Of a stretch of DNA of 64,000 nucleotides, positions 1-11,795 are shown in pieces; the stretch's first letter is position 1, and each line of letters opens with the position of its first letter. The stretch is from contig NC_052130.1 of assembly GCF_012273895.1 (NCBI RefSeq), positions 3,224,001-3,288,000 on the forward strand, written 5' to 3'. Origin of the DNA: Zerene cesonia (Eukaryota; Arthropoda; Insecta; Lepidoptera; Pieridae). The notes beneath the pieces are model-generated. The model saw nothing but the letters and a program-made list of their open reading frames with translations, made no database searches and had not been told where the DNA came from. The translations under genes were made by a program, and so were the position numbers.

Positions 1-571
1 GTCGGGAAACACAGATTCAGGAAGCATGTATGTGATTCTTGAGCGCTATAGGCGAGGCATATAACGTGCACCATTGGCGAAACTATTATGACTCTGAAGA
101 GTTTATTTATTTTTGAACGAGTTATTCTTAGAACTGCTAGACTGATTTCAAAAATTCTTTCTCTATTGTAAATATATGTGATCCCCGAATGTCATATAAT
201 ATGTACTACAGACAAAGCCTCGGCGAGTTGCTAGTCCATGCATAAATTTCTGTAACAGCTAAATCGATTTCGATAAAATTTTAAAATTGAGACAGGTATT
301 TAGATTATAAAGCAAAAGTTTATATATGTTCAGTAGGTACTGCATCCTTCATTTTTAAATTGAACCTTATCAAAGCCAAAATATGGTGTAGTCTTGCTTG
401 ATGACATTGTAAAAATGCATAATTATTCTATTCATACTAAAACCTAAAAAAGGATCATTTATGGATTTGTAAGATAATTTAAACATCTGCTTACTAAATA
501 GTTTATATTATAAATTACCAAAATAAATAATAATACAATTGTGGCCTCATTAATCACCTTTACAAGATCTA
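1..571. other. 3' flank of SNAPC4, no gene seen
   Basis: AT-rich sequence with no supported ORF. It should contain the 3' UTR of the minus-strand SNAPC4 gene. A minus-strand AATAAA (TTTATT on the plus strand, about 102-107) is one possible polyadenylation signal, but several AT-rich alternatives exist. I see no repeat that I recognise here. Confidence 0.4.
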
Positions 572-2923
572 TTAATCAAAACTGTAGTGTTGTTCTAAAG
601 TTACATCATTATTTTTATTATCTTCCAAATCAATAACATCATTAACAATATCATTTTCATTTAATTTGGGTATTGCTAAAGCATAATCTTCTTTCTGATA
701 TGCAGTTTTGCAAAACTTTTTTTCTGGAGGCTGATACATTATGGGTGATGCAGAATTTCTTGCTGTTGATGCATTTGGTGGCATATTTGATAATATCATA
801 GGCCACATAAATAAAGTATGAAATCGTTCTATCATTAAACACATTTGGTCTCTCAATATAGAATTGATATGAATGTTTCGGTTTAAACTTTTTGTAGGAA
901 CATTTTCGCTTTCAACGGAAACATATTGTATCAATTTTCTACATCCTGTAATAGTTGCATAATTTGGTGGTAGGACATATTGCAATCGACCTAAACTATT
1001 GTTACCAAATACATCTGGGATTCTTTGTAAGTTTGCAGTATTTGTCCCATTTTCCTTTTTTGAATAAGATTTTTTAACAATTTTATAAATATTTAGATCT
1101 GGTACAAGTAATTGTGGATACTTATTAGCCAGACTACTTTGCAAAAACTTATCTTTATTTAATTTTGCTTTAAGCAAAATTAGAACTTGTTGTAAATTAG
1201 AGACATTAACCACCTCTCTAGCTTCTTTGGGCACTTCCGCTTGCCTTGGTTCGTCTGCAATATCTAATTCACTTATCTTAAGTTTATTTGTTTCCTCGGT
1301 TTTTACTTGGTGTTTTACAAATAAGTCTATTATAGCATCATCAATGTTTTGCTCTGATGAATGCATTGTAACCACTTTTGATTTATCCTTTTGTAAATCT
1401 GATTTCACTCTTGTTTTCAGATTTTCAATGGCCTTATTTAAATTATCAGTCAAATTGCCACGATTAAGTCGTCTAGGTCCTCTTCTTGGAGCTTTATCAA
1501 TATCTAAATTGGGATGACTCATCATCCAACGCTCTAATATCATATGCCTAGACCGTATGTGTATCCTGTCCTTTCCTGGAAAATGTTTTGTTATACTTGA
1601 ATAATTCTTGTGACTATCTTGATTTGACATAAGTTGTATTAATTTTTTATCCTCTTCAACAGTCCACTGTATAGAGACCTTTTTCTTTGATAATACATGA
1701 TATCGAACACGGCACTGAGCGATTGACCGACCGGGTAGAAACCATGTCATTCTTTTGAAATCAGTACCATATTTTTCTGCAAAAGTAAGGATGACGGCAT
1801 CTTCTTCAGGTAGAAATCTACCTTTTCTAAGTTCTGTCAGCCTCATGTATTTATTGTAAATTTGAATTTTAGTCCTATTCTCCATTGAAGCTGCTATTCT
1901 TGACCAGGGAATATAATTATCCTCTCTATAATATTCAATTAGCCTTTTTAAATATTCTTCCTCGTCTTTTGTCCATTTATGTAAAATAAAAGTGTTGCCC
2001 ATGTTAGTTCGGAAGTAAACAAAACACTGATAGGCTGTTCTTCCTGTATTTAATTCTTTAGCTATAGCATCCCAGTCTTGATATTGTTTCTCCTTTACAA
2101 TTTTTTGTAGTGTTGCATCCTCCTTTTTACACCAAGGAGATTTATTTATTGTAGGGTGTAAAAATAGTTTCCATAATGCTCTAAATTCTTGAGGTTTGTG
2201 TCTATGATTAAATTTATTTGCAACATAATCCCAATCATAGTCTTCATCAATTGGTAAAGCTAATGCTCTTAGTGGCATTTTATCAATACTATTAATTTTA
2301 TGTTTTATTTTAGAAATTTCTTTTCTCTCCTTGCTGTTTTTTGATTTGTCTACATTTGACCTGTGTAATTGTGCAAGTTCAGACTTTAATTCCCTAATTT
2401 TTATTTCTTTCGATAATTTAAGAATGCATTTAGTGAATAGATTCTTATCTTTGATGGTCCAACCAGGAACAGATTGTATAGACGAAAAATCATACATTCC
2501 TACTTTAGCTCTGAGCAATGTATCTTCATTATCTGGTGCAGGAAAACCAAACATATCCTTGAAATACGGTTTACCACAGTTAATGTATCGAAAGTTATTG
2601 TTATTTGGTCTTTCGGTTTTATCTAAAATATCAGTATTTTGAATTTCTCTTAATCGCTGTCTACATTGATTTAAACGATTTATAAGCACTTTTTCGAGAC
2701 CTTGCATTTTTTCGTCATACAATTTATTAAGTGCAATGGCAATGTCAATATTTATGAAATCATCTTGTCCAGAATTGAAGGTGGATTGTGATGTATGAAC
2801 CGAAAACTGAGACGTTCCTCTACTGGGACCAGGTTCATCTTCTTCTAATGCTGCCGTAAGCCTTCTGAGATCTTCTAATTCGGCTTCTAAATCGCTCTCA
2901 AAGTCGGAATCGAACTCAGTCAT
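572..2923 (-). CDS. SNAPC4: snRNA-activating protein complex subunit 4 (Myb-repeat protein)
   Basis: This is a single uninterrupted 783-aa ORF. In other animals the family (SNAP190, the largest SNAPc subunit) binds the proximal sequence element of snRNA genes through Myb repeats and recruits RNA polymerase II or III in the nucleus. The N-terminus is acidic (first ~30 residues rich in D/E). Residues about 55-100 look helical. At least four tandem Myb/SANT-like units lie at about residues 225-470, seen as spaced tryptophans and motifs such as SPWCKKED, HKWTKDEEE, RFLPEEDAVI and IQWTVEEDKKL, each followed by a helix-turn-helix with R/K-rich recognition positions. The region after 480 is basic and low-complexity, with a short acidic end. 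It is shorter than the vertebrate protein, which has a long C-terminal tail. The start is the first ATG and begins the conserved acidic segment. No introns are needed. It is divergent from MLH1. Assignment rests on Myb-repeat number and layout. Confidence 0.88.
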   Translation of the reverse strand: MTEFDSDFESDLEAELEDLRRLTAALEEDEPGPSRGTSQFSVHTSQSTFNSGQDDFINIDIAIALNKLYDEKMQGLEKVLINRLNQCRQRLREIQNTDILDKTERPNNNNFRYINCGKPYFKDMFGFPAPDNEDTLLRAKVGMYDFSSIQSVPGWTIKDKNLFTKCILKLSKEIKIRELKSELAQLHRSNVDKSKNSKERKEISKIKHKINSIDKMPLRALALPIDEDYDWDYVANKFNHRHKPQEFRALWKLFLHPTINKSPWCKKEDATLQKIVKEKQYQDWDAIAKELNTGRTAYQCFVYFRTNMGNTFILHKWTKDEEEYLKRLIEYYREDNYIPWSRIAASMENRTKIQIYNKYMRLTELRKGRFLPEEDAVILTFAEKYGTDFKRMTWFLPGRSIAQCRVRYHVLSKKKVSIQWTVEEDKKLIQLMSNQDSHKNYSSITKHFPGKDRIHIRSRHMILERWMMSHPNLDIDKAPRRGPRRLNRGNLTDNLNKAIENLKTRVKSDLQKDKSKVVTMHSSEQNIDDAIIDLFVKHQVKTEETNKLKISELDIADEPRQAEVPKEAREVVNVSNLQQVLILLKAKLNKDKFLQSSLANKYPQLLVPDLNIYKIVKKSYSKKENGTNTANLQRIPDVFGNNSLGRLQYVLPPNYATITGCRKLIQYVSVESENVPTKSLNRNIHINSILRDQMCLMIERFHTLFMWPMILSNMPPNASTARNSASPIMYQPPEKKFCKTAYQKEDYALAIPKLNENDIVNDVIDLEDNKNNDVTLEQHYSFD

Positions 2924-3897
2924 TGTAGTTTTCTATGTATCTATATGCCCATACTTTAAATATATCCACCCAATTGATTTATATCTTGCACTAATTTACT
3001 TTCAGTTGTTGTACAGAACTTTCACTTTTAAAGAACCAAATTCCCTCGCAAGTTTTTATATGTAAATATACATCGTTTTATATTCGTTACGTTCTTCCAC
3101 AGATTTTAACACGAACAATAACGAGCTAACTTCAGTCTTCAACATTACACAAGGCGACAAAAGTGACACATCAAGTCAAAGGCAGACAACAGCAGACAGC
3201 TGACTTGACATGACATTTCATATAACATTGAGCAATAGGTACCAAAGGAAAGGGGAATAGATAAAATTTTAAAAATATTATTGTACTAGTTATACTAGCT
3301 GTAAACGTCTTTAGCGGTGGCCGATCCTGCGCAGACATAAACAATAACATATCTGTATGCAATACCCATGAGCAGCTATCTCCTCCACGTTCCACAGTAG
3401 CTACTTCACTAATTCGTCTATTTTGCAATTATATGACTCAAGTTTTGATTAGTTGACTTTACAATATGGGTTGTTAAAGAGTATTGAAGAAAATGAAGAG
3501 CAATAACTATTTTATGTAAAAAGGTTTTCAATCAATCTTTTAGCAGCCATAGTCCAGTTGGTAACGAGAGTGTATAAAGTGTGAATTGACTATCCACATT
3601 TTTTCACGTGGTATTTCAATTTTAAACGCAATCGTTCACGCAGCCATGGACCATATTATATAAAGACTAGAAACACAAGAGCCCATATTTTTTCTATAGG
3701 GTTCCTTTTTCTACAATATGGCCAATACATAGATCCTTCATCTATGGGCCAATGCAATCTGTCAAATTTAGTTCTGCAATGTTGATGGTGCATATATTTT
3801 GGAATTTTCGCCGCGGACTTCTTTCGTGGCCTACTTATAAGTTACATAGTAACTAGTTCATAATCTGTGGTGCTTATAAGTTATGTGGATAACCCGC
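2924..3897. promoter_or_regulatory. Divergent upstream region of SNAPC4 and MLH1 (left part)
   Basis: Non-coding stretch between the SNAPC4 start (minus) and the gap-containing element upstream of MLH1. It must hold the SNAPC4 promoter. I see no clear TATA box or known factor site. Short ORFs here (for example 3171-3428) have no family similarity. Confidence 0.35.
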
Positions 3898-5053
3898 CTA
3901 TAGTACGTTTCACTAAAGAGTTCCCTTGTTGTTATGTTGGTAGCTACGAAATCTGGGGTTGCTACTTTTTCGGGGNNNNNNNNNNNNNNNNNNNNNNNNN
4001 NNNNNNNNNNNNNNNNNNNNNNNNNNNNNNNNNNNNNNNNNNNNNNNNNNNNNNNNNNNNNNNNNNNNNNNNNNNNNNNNNNNNNNNNNNNNNNNNNNNN
4101 NNNNNNNNNNNNNNNNNNNNNNNNNNNNNNNNNNNNNNNNNNNNNNNNNNNNNNNNNNNNNNNNNNNNNNNNNNNNNNNNNNNNNNNNNNNNNNNNNNNN
4201 NNNNNNNNNNNNNNNNNNNNNNNNNNNNNNNNNNNNNNNNNNNNNNNNNNNNNNNNNNNNNNNNNNNNNNNNNNNNNNNNNNNNNNNNNNNNNNNNNNNN
4301 NNNNNNNNNNNNNNNNNNNNNNNNNNNNNNNNNNNNNNNNNNNNNNNNNNNNNNNNNNNNNNNNNNNNNNNNNNNNNNNNNNNNNNNNNNNNNNNNNNNN
4401 NNNNNNNNNNNNNNNNNNNNNNNNNNNNNNNNNNNNNNNNNNNNNNNNNNNNNNNNNNNNNNNNNNNNNNNNNNNNNNNNNNNNNNNNNNNNNNNNNNNN
4501 NNNNNNNNNNNNNNNNNNNNNNNNNNNNNNNNNNNNNNNNNNNNNNNNNNNNNNNNNNNNNNNNNNNNNNNNNNNNNNNNNNNNNNNNNNNNNNNNNNNN
4601 NNNNNNNNNNNNNNNNNNNNNNNNNNNNNNNNNNNNNNNNNNNNNNNNNNNNNNNNNNNNNNNNNNNNNNNNNNNNNNNNNNNNNNNNNNNNNNNNNNNN
4701 NNNNNNNNNNNNNNNNNNNNNNNNNNNNNNNNNNNNNNNNNNNNNNNNNNNNNNNNNNNNNNNNNNNNNNNNNNNNNNNNNNNNNNNNNNNNNNNNNNNN
4801 NNNNNNNNNNNNNNNNNNNNNNNNNNNNNNNNNNNNNNNNNNNNNNNNNNNNNNNNNNNNNNNNNNNNNNNNNNNNNNNNNNNNNNNNNNNNNNNNNNNN
4901 NNNNNNNNNNNNNNNNNNNNNNNNNNNNNNNNNNNNNNNNNNNNNNNNNNNNNNNNNNNNNNNNNNNNNNNNNNNTGACGTAGGTTTGACGTTTAGACGA
5001 ACAGTGCTGCCAACATAACAGCGAAGGGAATTCTTTAGTGAAACGCACTATAG
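3898..5053. mobile_element. Putative inverted-repeat transposon enclosing the assembly gap
   Basis: The sequence at 3898-3945 (beginning CTATAGTACGTTTCACTAAA) reappears as a near-perfect reverse complement at about 5006-5053 (ending GAAACGCACTATAG). The arms are about 48 bp with only a few mismatches and sit on either side of the N run. This is the layout of a DNA transposon with terminal inverted repeats. TA dinucleotides at both outer ends would fit a TA target duplication, though this is not proven. The interior is unread, so no transposase can be assigned. The element lies within about 120 bp of the MLH1 start codon. Confidence 0.6.
3976..4975. other. Assembly gap of 1000 Ns
   Basis: Exactly 1000 undetermined bases, a conventional size for a gap of unknown length. 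Open frames spanning it are artefacts. The flanking inverted repeats suggest that a repeat caused the break. Confidence 0.99.
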
Positions 5054-5169
5054 CTACAAAAAAGTTTATTATTGTTTTCATAAATTTGGAGTTAAAAATT
5101 AAAGAAACGTCATCGTAAAAGTTAAGAATAAGATGCTTTAAAAGTTCAGTTCATAGTCTATAAGACAAA

Positions 5170-8100
5170 ATGGCACAACCCGGAGTTATTAGAAAATTAG
5201 ATGAAGAAGTGGTAAATCGTATAGCTGCTGGTGAAATTATACAAAGACCGGCAAATGCTCTAAAGGAATTGATAGAGAATTGGTAATTCTTATTAATTTT
5301 TTTTAACTGAAATAAAATAAAGTCATTCCATTTTATATGCCCGGCTCATCCTAGGTTGAATATTCTGTTTAACTTTAATTATTTTATTTTTAACAATTAA
5401 AAACCTTAATGTATCAAAAAGAACCACAAAAAATTAAGAATTGTCTATTTTAGGTATAGATAGATGAATATAATTTTAATAATAATGGGATTTTTTAAAT
5501 TAAGCACTAATAATTTTTTAAAGGAGTGTCCATAAATCTTTATAACTTATATTTTGGCTTACTAAAGACTAAAAATAAAATTTGAAGAAGTATTCTTAAT
5601 TTTTTTTTTTACTATCATCCTTACATTCTAATTAGAATTAACTAAGGAAATATGATTAGGTGGTCTGTAAAAATGTCAGCCTCAAGCATTTATTTATTCA
5701 ACTAAAGCTCTAAATAATATAGAAGTTAAATCAAATTTAATGTAGAAATCAAGTTCTTAATTGAATAAATAAACATTTTGTGTCTCATGCCTAATGAAAT
5801 AAATAAGACAAATCAGGGAAATAAATTGATTTTTATGAGGATAACAAATCACCGCTGCTTGAAAAGGCAAAGGAAATCATTGTGAGAAAACCGGCATGTC
5901 CAAGAATAAATAAATTTGAAGACACATGTCATCTACTAACCTACACTTGGCCAGTGTGGTGGACTATGGCCTGAACCCTCATAGGAGGCTTATGTCCTAG
6001 CATTGAGCAGTTAAAAATAGTTAAAATTTTGTTTCTAAATGTTAAATATATTTTGTTGTTTATAAAAAATAAAACTATCTCTACTCATTTACATGTTACA
6101 GTTTGGATGCAAAATCAACAAATATAATAATCACAGTCAAAGCTGGTGGGCTGAAATATTTACAGGTAAGCGTGCATAAATGCCTTACAGATATAAGAAA
6201 CCTAATAAATTTTTTTTTCGGGAAACACATTTTTTTTCTCACAGATACAAGACAATGGTACTGGCATAAGGAGTGAAGACCTTAATATAGTATGTGAAAG
6301 GTTCACAACATCGAAATTGAGGGAATATGAAGATTTGCAAGCTATAAGCACTTATGGGTTCAGAGGTGAAGCCCTGGCCAGCATCAGTCATGTAGCTCAC
6401 CTCAGTATACTGACTAAAACTGTAAATGATAAATGCGCTTATAAGTAAGTAATGGTTTTGTTGTCTTTTCACAAGAAAGAGTTCAATGTTCAATGTTGGC
6501 TTAAAATGAGAAAACTCCATCAGATATGTAACATTACTCATATACAAATAAAATAGAAAAGGTAATAGTCTACATAGCCATTGTAACTATTTTTAACAAA
6601 AATCCTTATAATTGCCAGAACTAGACCAAATTTAAATGAATAGAAAACCAATAATCATTATTGATTATATTAGAGTGGATTTATCAGGGTGAAAAATTGC
6701 ACCTAATAGAAATGAGATGTAACCATTCTTAACCTCTATCTAACTTTTCGAATACTTTCAGAGCGTCTTATGAAAATGGCAAGCTCAAGGGGACAATTAA
6801 AGCCTGTGCGGGCAATAATGGTACTCAAATAACTGTAGAGGATCTATTTTATAACGTGTTAGCGAGAAAACGCGCATTGCGAAGCCCAAACGAAGAGTAT
6901 ACGCATATAATGGAAGTAGTGGGGGGCTACGCAATACATAACAGCAATGTTAGTTTCACATTGAAGAAGTTTGGAGAGAATACAGATATAAAGACTCCAA
7001 GTAAATCATCGGTTGTTGAAAATGTTCGGATTGTGAGTATTGTGAGATTGTGAGTAATAGAGTATTTTGTGAGTAGAGTAAGTCATAGAAATTTTTAATT
7101 GATTATTTTAATTTTAAATTATATTGTGCTTGTATCATTAGAATTAAGAAGATTAACATGTTCTTATTAGAAACTAGCGGTCCGCTCCGACTTCGCCCGT
7201 GATACATATATAGCCTATAGCCTTCCTTGATAAATGCTCTATCCAATATAGAAAGAATTTTTCAAATCGGACCAGTAAATCCTGAGATTGGCGTGTTCAA
7301 ACAAACAAACTCTTCAGCTTTAAAACATTAATATAGATGAATACAATTATTTTTTTATTTTAGATACATGGAAATTCAATAGCAAGGGAATTATTAGAAA
7401 TAGAGTTAAAGGATCCAACATTGAAGATGTCGCTACATGGTTTTGTTACGAATGTGAATTATTCGCACAAGAAAGGCTGTATGTTGCTGTTCATTAATCA
7501 CAGGCTGGTTGATTGTGTTTGTGAGTATATAAAACTTAATCTTATATATATAAAATTCTCGTGTCACAGTTTTCGTTGCCATACTCCTCCGAAACGGCTT
7601 GACCGATTCCTCTGAAATTTGGTAAGCATATTGGGTAGGTCTGAGAATCGGCCAACATCTATTTTTTATCCCGATATTCCTACGGGATACGGGCTTACGC
7701 GGGTGAAACCGCGGGGCGCAGCTAGTAATTACATAAATTTTGTATTAGTTCACCCTCACAAGAGTTAAATTTACTTCCTTTTATAAAAGGCAAATGAAAG
7801 GGACTCCACTGCTGTTTAATCTACTTTTATATAAATATTTTGGAAGTCTAAAACTCTGAAAAGCAGTACCATCCAGGTAACAACATAAAGATAAAGTCCC
7901 ACACAACTTTGCCAGCTATGAACAATAATGTTTTTTCACCGGACGTCCGAAAACGAAAGAGATTCTGAATTCAATTCTTTTTTTGTGTGTGCAACTTGTT
8001 AACTCCATGGGCTTTTAATTGATTGACATGGGTCTTTTTGTGTTTGAGGGAAAATTGTGTTTGTAGGAAATTGTCATTTGGTCCGATTCAAAATTTGGTC

Positions 8101-11100
8101 TGTACTGGTACCTCCCCCCGGGAATGTGGGGTGACTTTAAAAAAAAATAATTATTCAAAATTTTCAACAACAAAACACAAATTTTTGGATTCGGACCAGC
8201 TGTTATTGATATTAGCCATTATCCATCCATTCAATAAACAATCTTTTGTAGAATTTGCATAGATTATTAAATTTTACTGTTCTTTTTATTTAACAAGTAA
8301 AAAAAAAATCGTTTGTTAGTACTAGCGTATATATTATATCATAATAAATTATTGTTGCAGCAATAAGAAAAGCGATAGATGCTGTGTACTCTACATATTT
8401 GCCAAAGAATTCACATTCCTTTGTTTATCTCAGTATTGAATTAGGTGAGTGTAAATACTTTCTAAACATTGTGATATAATAAATCGATCGTTTGTCTTTA
8501 TATGAAGTTTGTTTCTATTTCACACAAAAACTACTAAACCAATGTATTCCTCTGTTATAGTAATATGGTTATATTGTTCTAGATAAAAAAATGAGGTAAA
8601 TAAAGTTATTTACTTTCTGATTCTTTAACGGTATTTGATAAAATTTAATCTAAAAGTACACCTTTATTATTCATAAGAAATATATGCCCATATTTTCAAA
8701 ATAACAATCAACGATCATCCCCAAAATAACAAACATTGATTATCCTCAAGACTTATAAAATTAACAAACTTCTCCAAAACGAGTGGACCGGTTTATATGA
8801 AATTTGTGTGTAAAATGAAGAGTAAAGCAGAATGTTGGGTCATCTAGTTATACTATGAATTCAGATCCTAGAAATGTTGACGTGAACGTGCATCCAACGA
8901 AACACGAAGTGCAGTTTCTATATGAGGAGCAAATTATAGACAAAATCAAAGGTTGCATTGAGAACAAACTTCTCAGTTGTAGCTCTTCTAGGGTTATGTA
9001 TACTCAGGTATGTTTGAATTCATATAAAAAATCAGTTATACCATTAATAACGCAAGAATGATCGAACAGAATTTAATAATTTTTTGGTTCTTCTATCTAA
9101 TTTCTTTCTGTATGTCTGGTTGTCTGGAAAAAATCGCTATAAAGCGATAAGACCGCCATTAGTTTAGACTGTAATTTTATTAAGTTTTTGTAGTTTTTTT
9201 TATCTTCTAAGAGCAATAAAGAATAAATCAATTAATAAAAATATATAATAATATTACTGATAGTTTTTATGAGTTGGAATGTAAACTCTTAACTCAATGT
9301 AATGGAGTTTAAATTACAATGTAGAAGCTCAAGTATCTTGTATTTGATAAATAGTGAATTGAAATGTTTTCTCTTTTTTTCTGTAAAAACACTTCAAAAT
9401 TTAATATCTACTATAAATAGAATATTAATATATCGAAATTTATATTTAAGCGGTGTAACATTGTTTTTTTTATTTTATTATAGAACACAAACCTTATTTC
9501 TCTTGTAGAAAAGTAAAGTAAGTTAGAAATAATACAAAAAGTAAAATTACATAATATATTTCTGCAGGCAAGGTTGCCTGGGGCGAGCGCAGTTGAAGAA
9601 ATTGTCAAAAAAACAACAGACGGAGCAAAAGTGTATGCCAAGGATTTAGTTAGAGTTAATAGTGATGTGCAAAAAATCGATAAATTTTTCCAATATGCAT
9701 CTAAAAGTGTAACTAATGATGGTATGGTAGAAAAAACCATTGAAAAACATGAAAAGATTGGAAATTCAGAAACAAAAGAATGTAATATAACTACAGGACA
9801 GATAGAGAATGTATGTGAAGTTGATGATGAAATTATACAAGGGAAAGATGCAAAATTACCAAAAATTACAATTCACGAAACAAGCGACGATGACATATTA
9901 GAAAATTCACTAATTTCCGAACCAGACACGAAAAATAGAGATGCGGATAAATGGAAAGGTCACATGAATGTAGATCAAGCAAATCTAAGTTACGTGGACC
10001 CAAAGGAATCCTTTAAAACTAGGACGTTTAAGTATGAAAGAGTGGAAACTAAGTTAACTAGTGTGAAAAAATTAAGAATGGCAGTAGAGGATGCGTGTAA
10101 TAGTAACTTGAGGGAAATCTTGGCTAATTTAATATTTATAGCTTGTATCGATTGCTACAAATCCTTGATACAGCATTCGACGAAACTGTATTTGTGTGAT
10201 ACTACGAGATTGGCGTAAGTGATCAAACGCATATGTAATTGTATGAAAAATTTACAAATATATGTGTATGATATTTTCAAAGTATGAGCGAAATAGGTTT
10301 TTTTTTCATGTCGTTTGTATTATGATTTCTAAAAGCACTAAATACATACTAAATTTAAGATTTAACCAAAACTATTTAAATAAAATAAAAAAAAAACATT
10401 ATATATATTTTTTTTTGTCTAGTCTTGCTTAAATCGTTGGTTAATTTTTTATGAATATCCAATAACATTTACTTATTTTTTCAGTGAAGAACTGTTCTAT
10501 GAAACATTGCTGTACGATTTTCAAAACTTTGGATTTATAAAATTAACTAATCCGTTGCCGTTGGAAGAGCTGTTTTTGTTGGGGTTAAACTCTCAAGATC
10601 CTGAAGCCAATGCCGAAATGGGCGATATTGGTTGGTAGTATATTATAATCTAATTTAAGAGGTGATGCCCTGGGCGATTTATTATATCGCTTTACGAAGG
10701 GAATTTCCTTTCCAAGCCCAGTATGTTAATATGTTTTGTTTTAATTAATTATAGGCGATATGCGAGAAATGGCGAAGGAAATGACAAAATTATTGATAGC
10801 CAAGAGGGCGATGCTACAAGAGTATTTTTCCTTCGAGATAAACGATGATGGAGAATTGCTTGCGCTGCCATTACTTCTAGGTTCGATTTACATTTGTACT
10901 ATGTCGTACTAATACCAAAGCTTTTTTTATTATTATTGTTGTGCAAATATTCTAGATTAATTAAAATCTATTTCAATTAATTTTATTTTATAATGTAAAA
11001 ATTGATTCGGTAATCAATTTTATTTGTATTTTTTCAGATGGTCACACTCCATTTATGGGTGCCTTACCGACATACCTGGTCCGTCTGGTCACAGAAGTTA

Positions 11101-11339
11101 ACTGGGAATCGGAGAAAGAATGTTTCGACACGTTTAGTCGACAAACAGCTATTTTTTATTCTCAACCAAATCCAAATGATTCCAATGAAGCTATGAAGTC
11201 GGAACAGTGGAAACAGGAACATATAATTTTTCCCGCCATAAGAAGATACTTTCTCCCGCCTACTAGTTTTGTTAATAATGGCGCTATTTTACAAATTGCG
11301 AGCTTGAATGATTTGTACAAGGTGTTTGAGAGGTGTTGA
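5170..11339 (+). CDS. MLH1: DNA mismatch repair protein Mlh1, 11 coding exons
   Basis: MutL homologue; with Pms2 it forms the MutL-alpha endonuclease acting after MutS in nuclear mismatch repair and meiotic recombination. Exons: 5170-5282, 6102-6165, 6245-6444, 6762-7032, 7364-7520, 8361-8444, 8865-9007, 9568-10214, 10485-10630, 10755-10880, 11038-11339, all GT-AG. The sum is 2253 nt, or 750 aa, close to the 756 aa of human MLH1. GHKL ATPase motifs are visible: KELIEN (catalytic Glu33, Asn37), DNGTGI (62-67), YGFRGEALASIS (96-107), GTQITVEDLFYN, and the NVDVNVHPTKHEV segment. Exon 8 (residue 345 on) begins the variable linker, with a conserved QKIDKFF-like motif near 379. The C-terminus ends in the family-typical YKVFERC. 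AATAAA follows at 11369-11374. The ATG matches the usual position just before GVIRKLDE. Several introns hold Helitron-like and SINE fragments. The gene converges on MCM6 with 456 bp between the stops. Confidence 0.96.
5848..6006 (+). mobile_element. 5'-truncated tRNA-derived SINE (family A) in MLH1 intron 1
   Basis: This matches the downstream part of the SINE at 58293: shared strings include GCATGTCCAAGAAT, ACTTGGCCAGTGTGGTGGA and CCTGAACCCTCATAGGAGG. The tRNA-like head is absent. Confidence 0.7.
7173..7336 (-). mobile_element. Helitron-like non-autonomous element in MLH1 intron 4
   Basis: On the minus strand it runs from an ATATTATAAAGCTGAAGAG-like start, through a GGTCCGATTTGAAAAATTC core, to a CGGACCGCTAGT end. 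Similar copies lie at 13108, 13806, 17909, 31039, 51788, 59311 and 62773. Confidence 0.6.
7541..7726 (+). mobile_element. Helitron-like element, AAATTCTCGTGTCACAG type, in MLH1 intron 5
   Basis: It starts in an AT-rich run leading into AAAATTCTCGTGTCACAG, has the core ACGGCTTGACCGATTCC, and ends GAAACCGCGGGGCGCAGCTAGT. It begins only about 20 bp after the exon 5 splice donor. Sister copies are at 14161 and 61198. The GCGGGGCGCAGCTAGT end is shared with the elements at 48080 and 49089. Confidence 0.65.
8028..8260 (+). repeat. Unclassified dispersed repeat in MLH1 intron 6
   Basis: The segment containing GTCTTTTTGTGTTTGA, a GGTCC-CATT-like core and GGTACC followed by a C-run resembles 32725-32845 in a transferrin intron. 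The relationship is visible but diverged, and I cannot name the family. Confidence 0.4.
9121..9180 (+). repeat. LINE-type 3' tail with conserved stem-loop
   Basis: TGTCTGGAAAAAATCGCT-ATAA-AGCGATAAGACCGCC contains a perfect 6-bp stem. The same tail layout recurs at 14061 and 34325. It resembles the 3' ends of lepidopteran non-LTR retrotransposons; the family name is uncertain. Confidence 0.5.
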
Positions 11340-11795
11340 TGATTTGAGTATATAGTTTAATTTCGTTGAATAAATTGTCGTTTATATAATATAAATACTT
11401 TCTTGTTTAATTTACTCTACTTATTTCCTACTAAGTGTAAAAATTAAAATATATTTTGATAAAATAAAAAGATATATGATGCAATAGATAGATTTAAACC
11501 TTATTTAATCAAATTAAAACTAAGGTATACCATATTATTAGGTAAACCATATTATTATGAGGACAAGTGAATGCATTTTGCATCTACATAAGCTTTTTGA
11601 AATTTGGAGTTTTGGTCAGATAGATTTTTTAATTTTATAATAATTCATTTATAGTACTGGCAGGTCGAAACGAGGATAGTAAACATATTTTTTTAAATAA
11701 CGAGCATAAAAATACATTTAGTATCAATGTAATAAAGGTTATAAATGAAACGTAAAATTAAAAAAAACTTAATTTATCAAACACAAGGCGGAATG
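11340..11795. other. Short convergent spacer between MLH1 and MCM6
   Basis: Both genes end here. MLH1 has AATAAA at 11369-11374. The MCM6 transcript end is not clearly marked. No other feature is seen. Confidence 0.6.

Noticed and set aside
3858..5081. Long open frames of 339-407 codons across the gap
   Set aside because: They consist of Ns; only short unrelated ends are readable.
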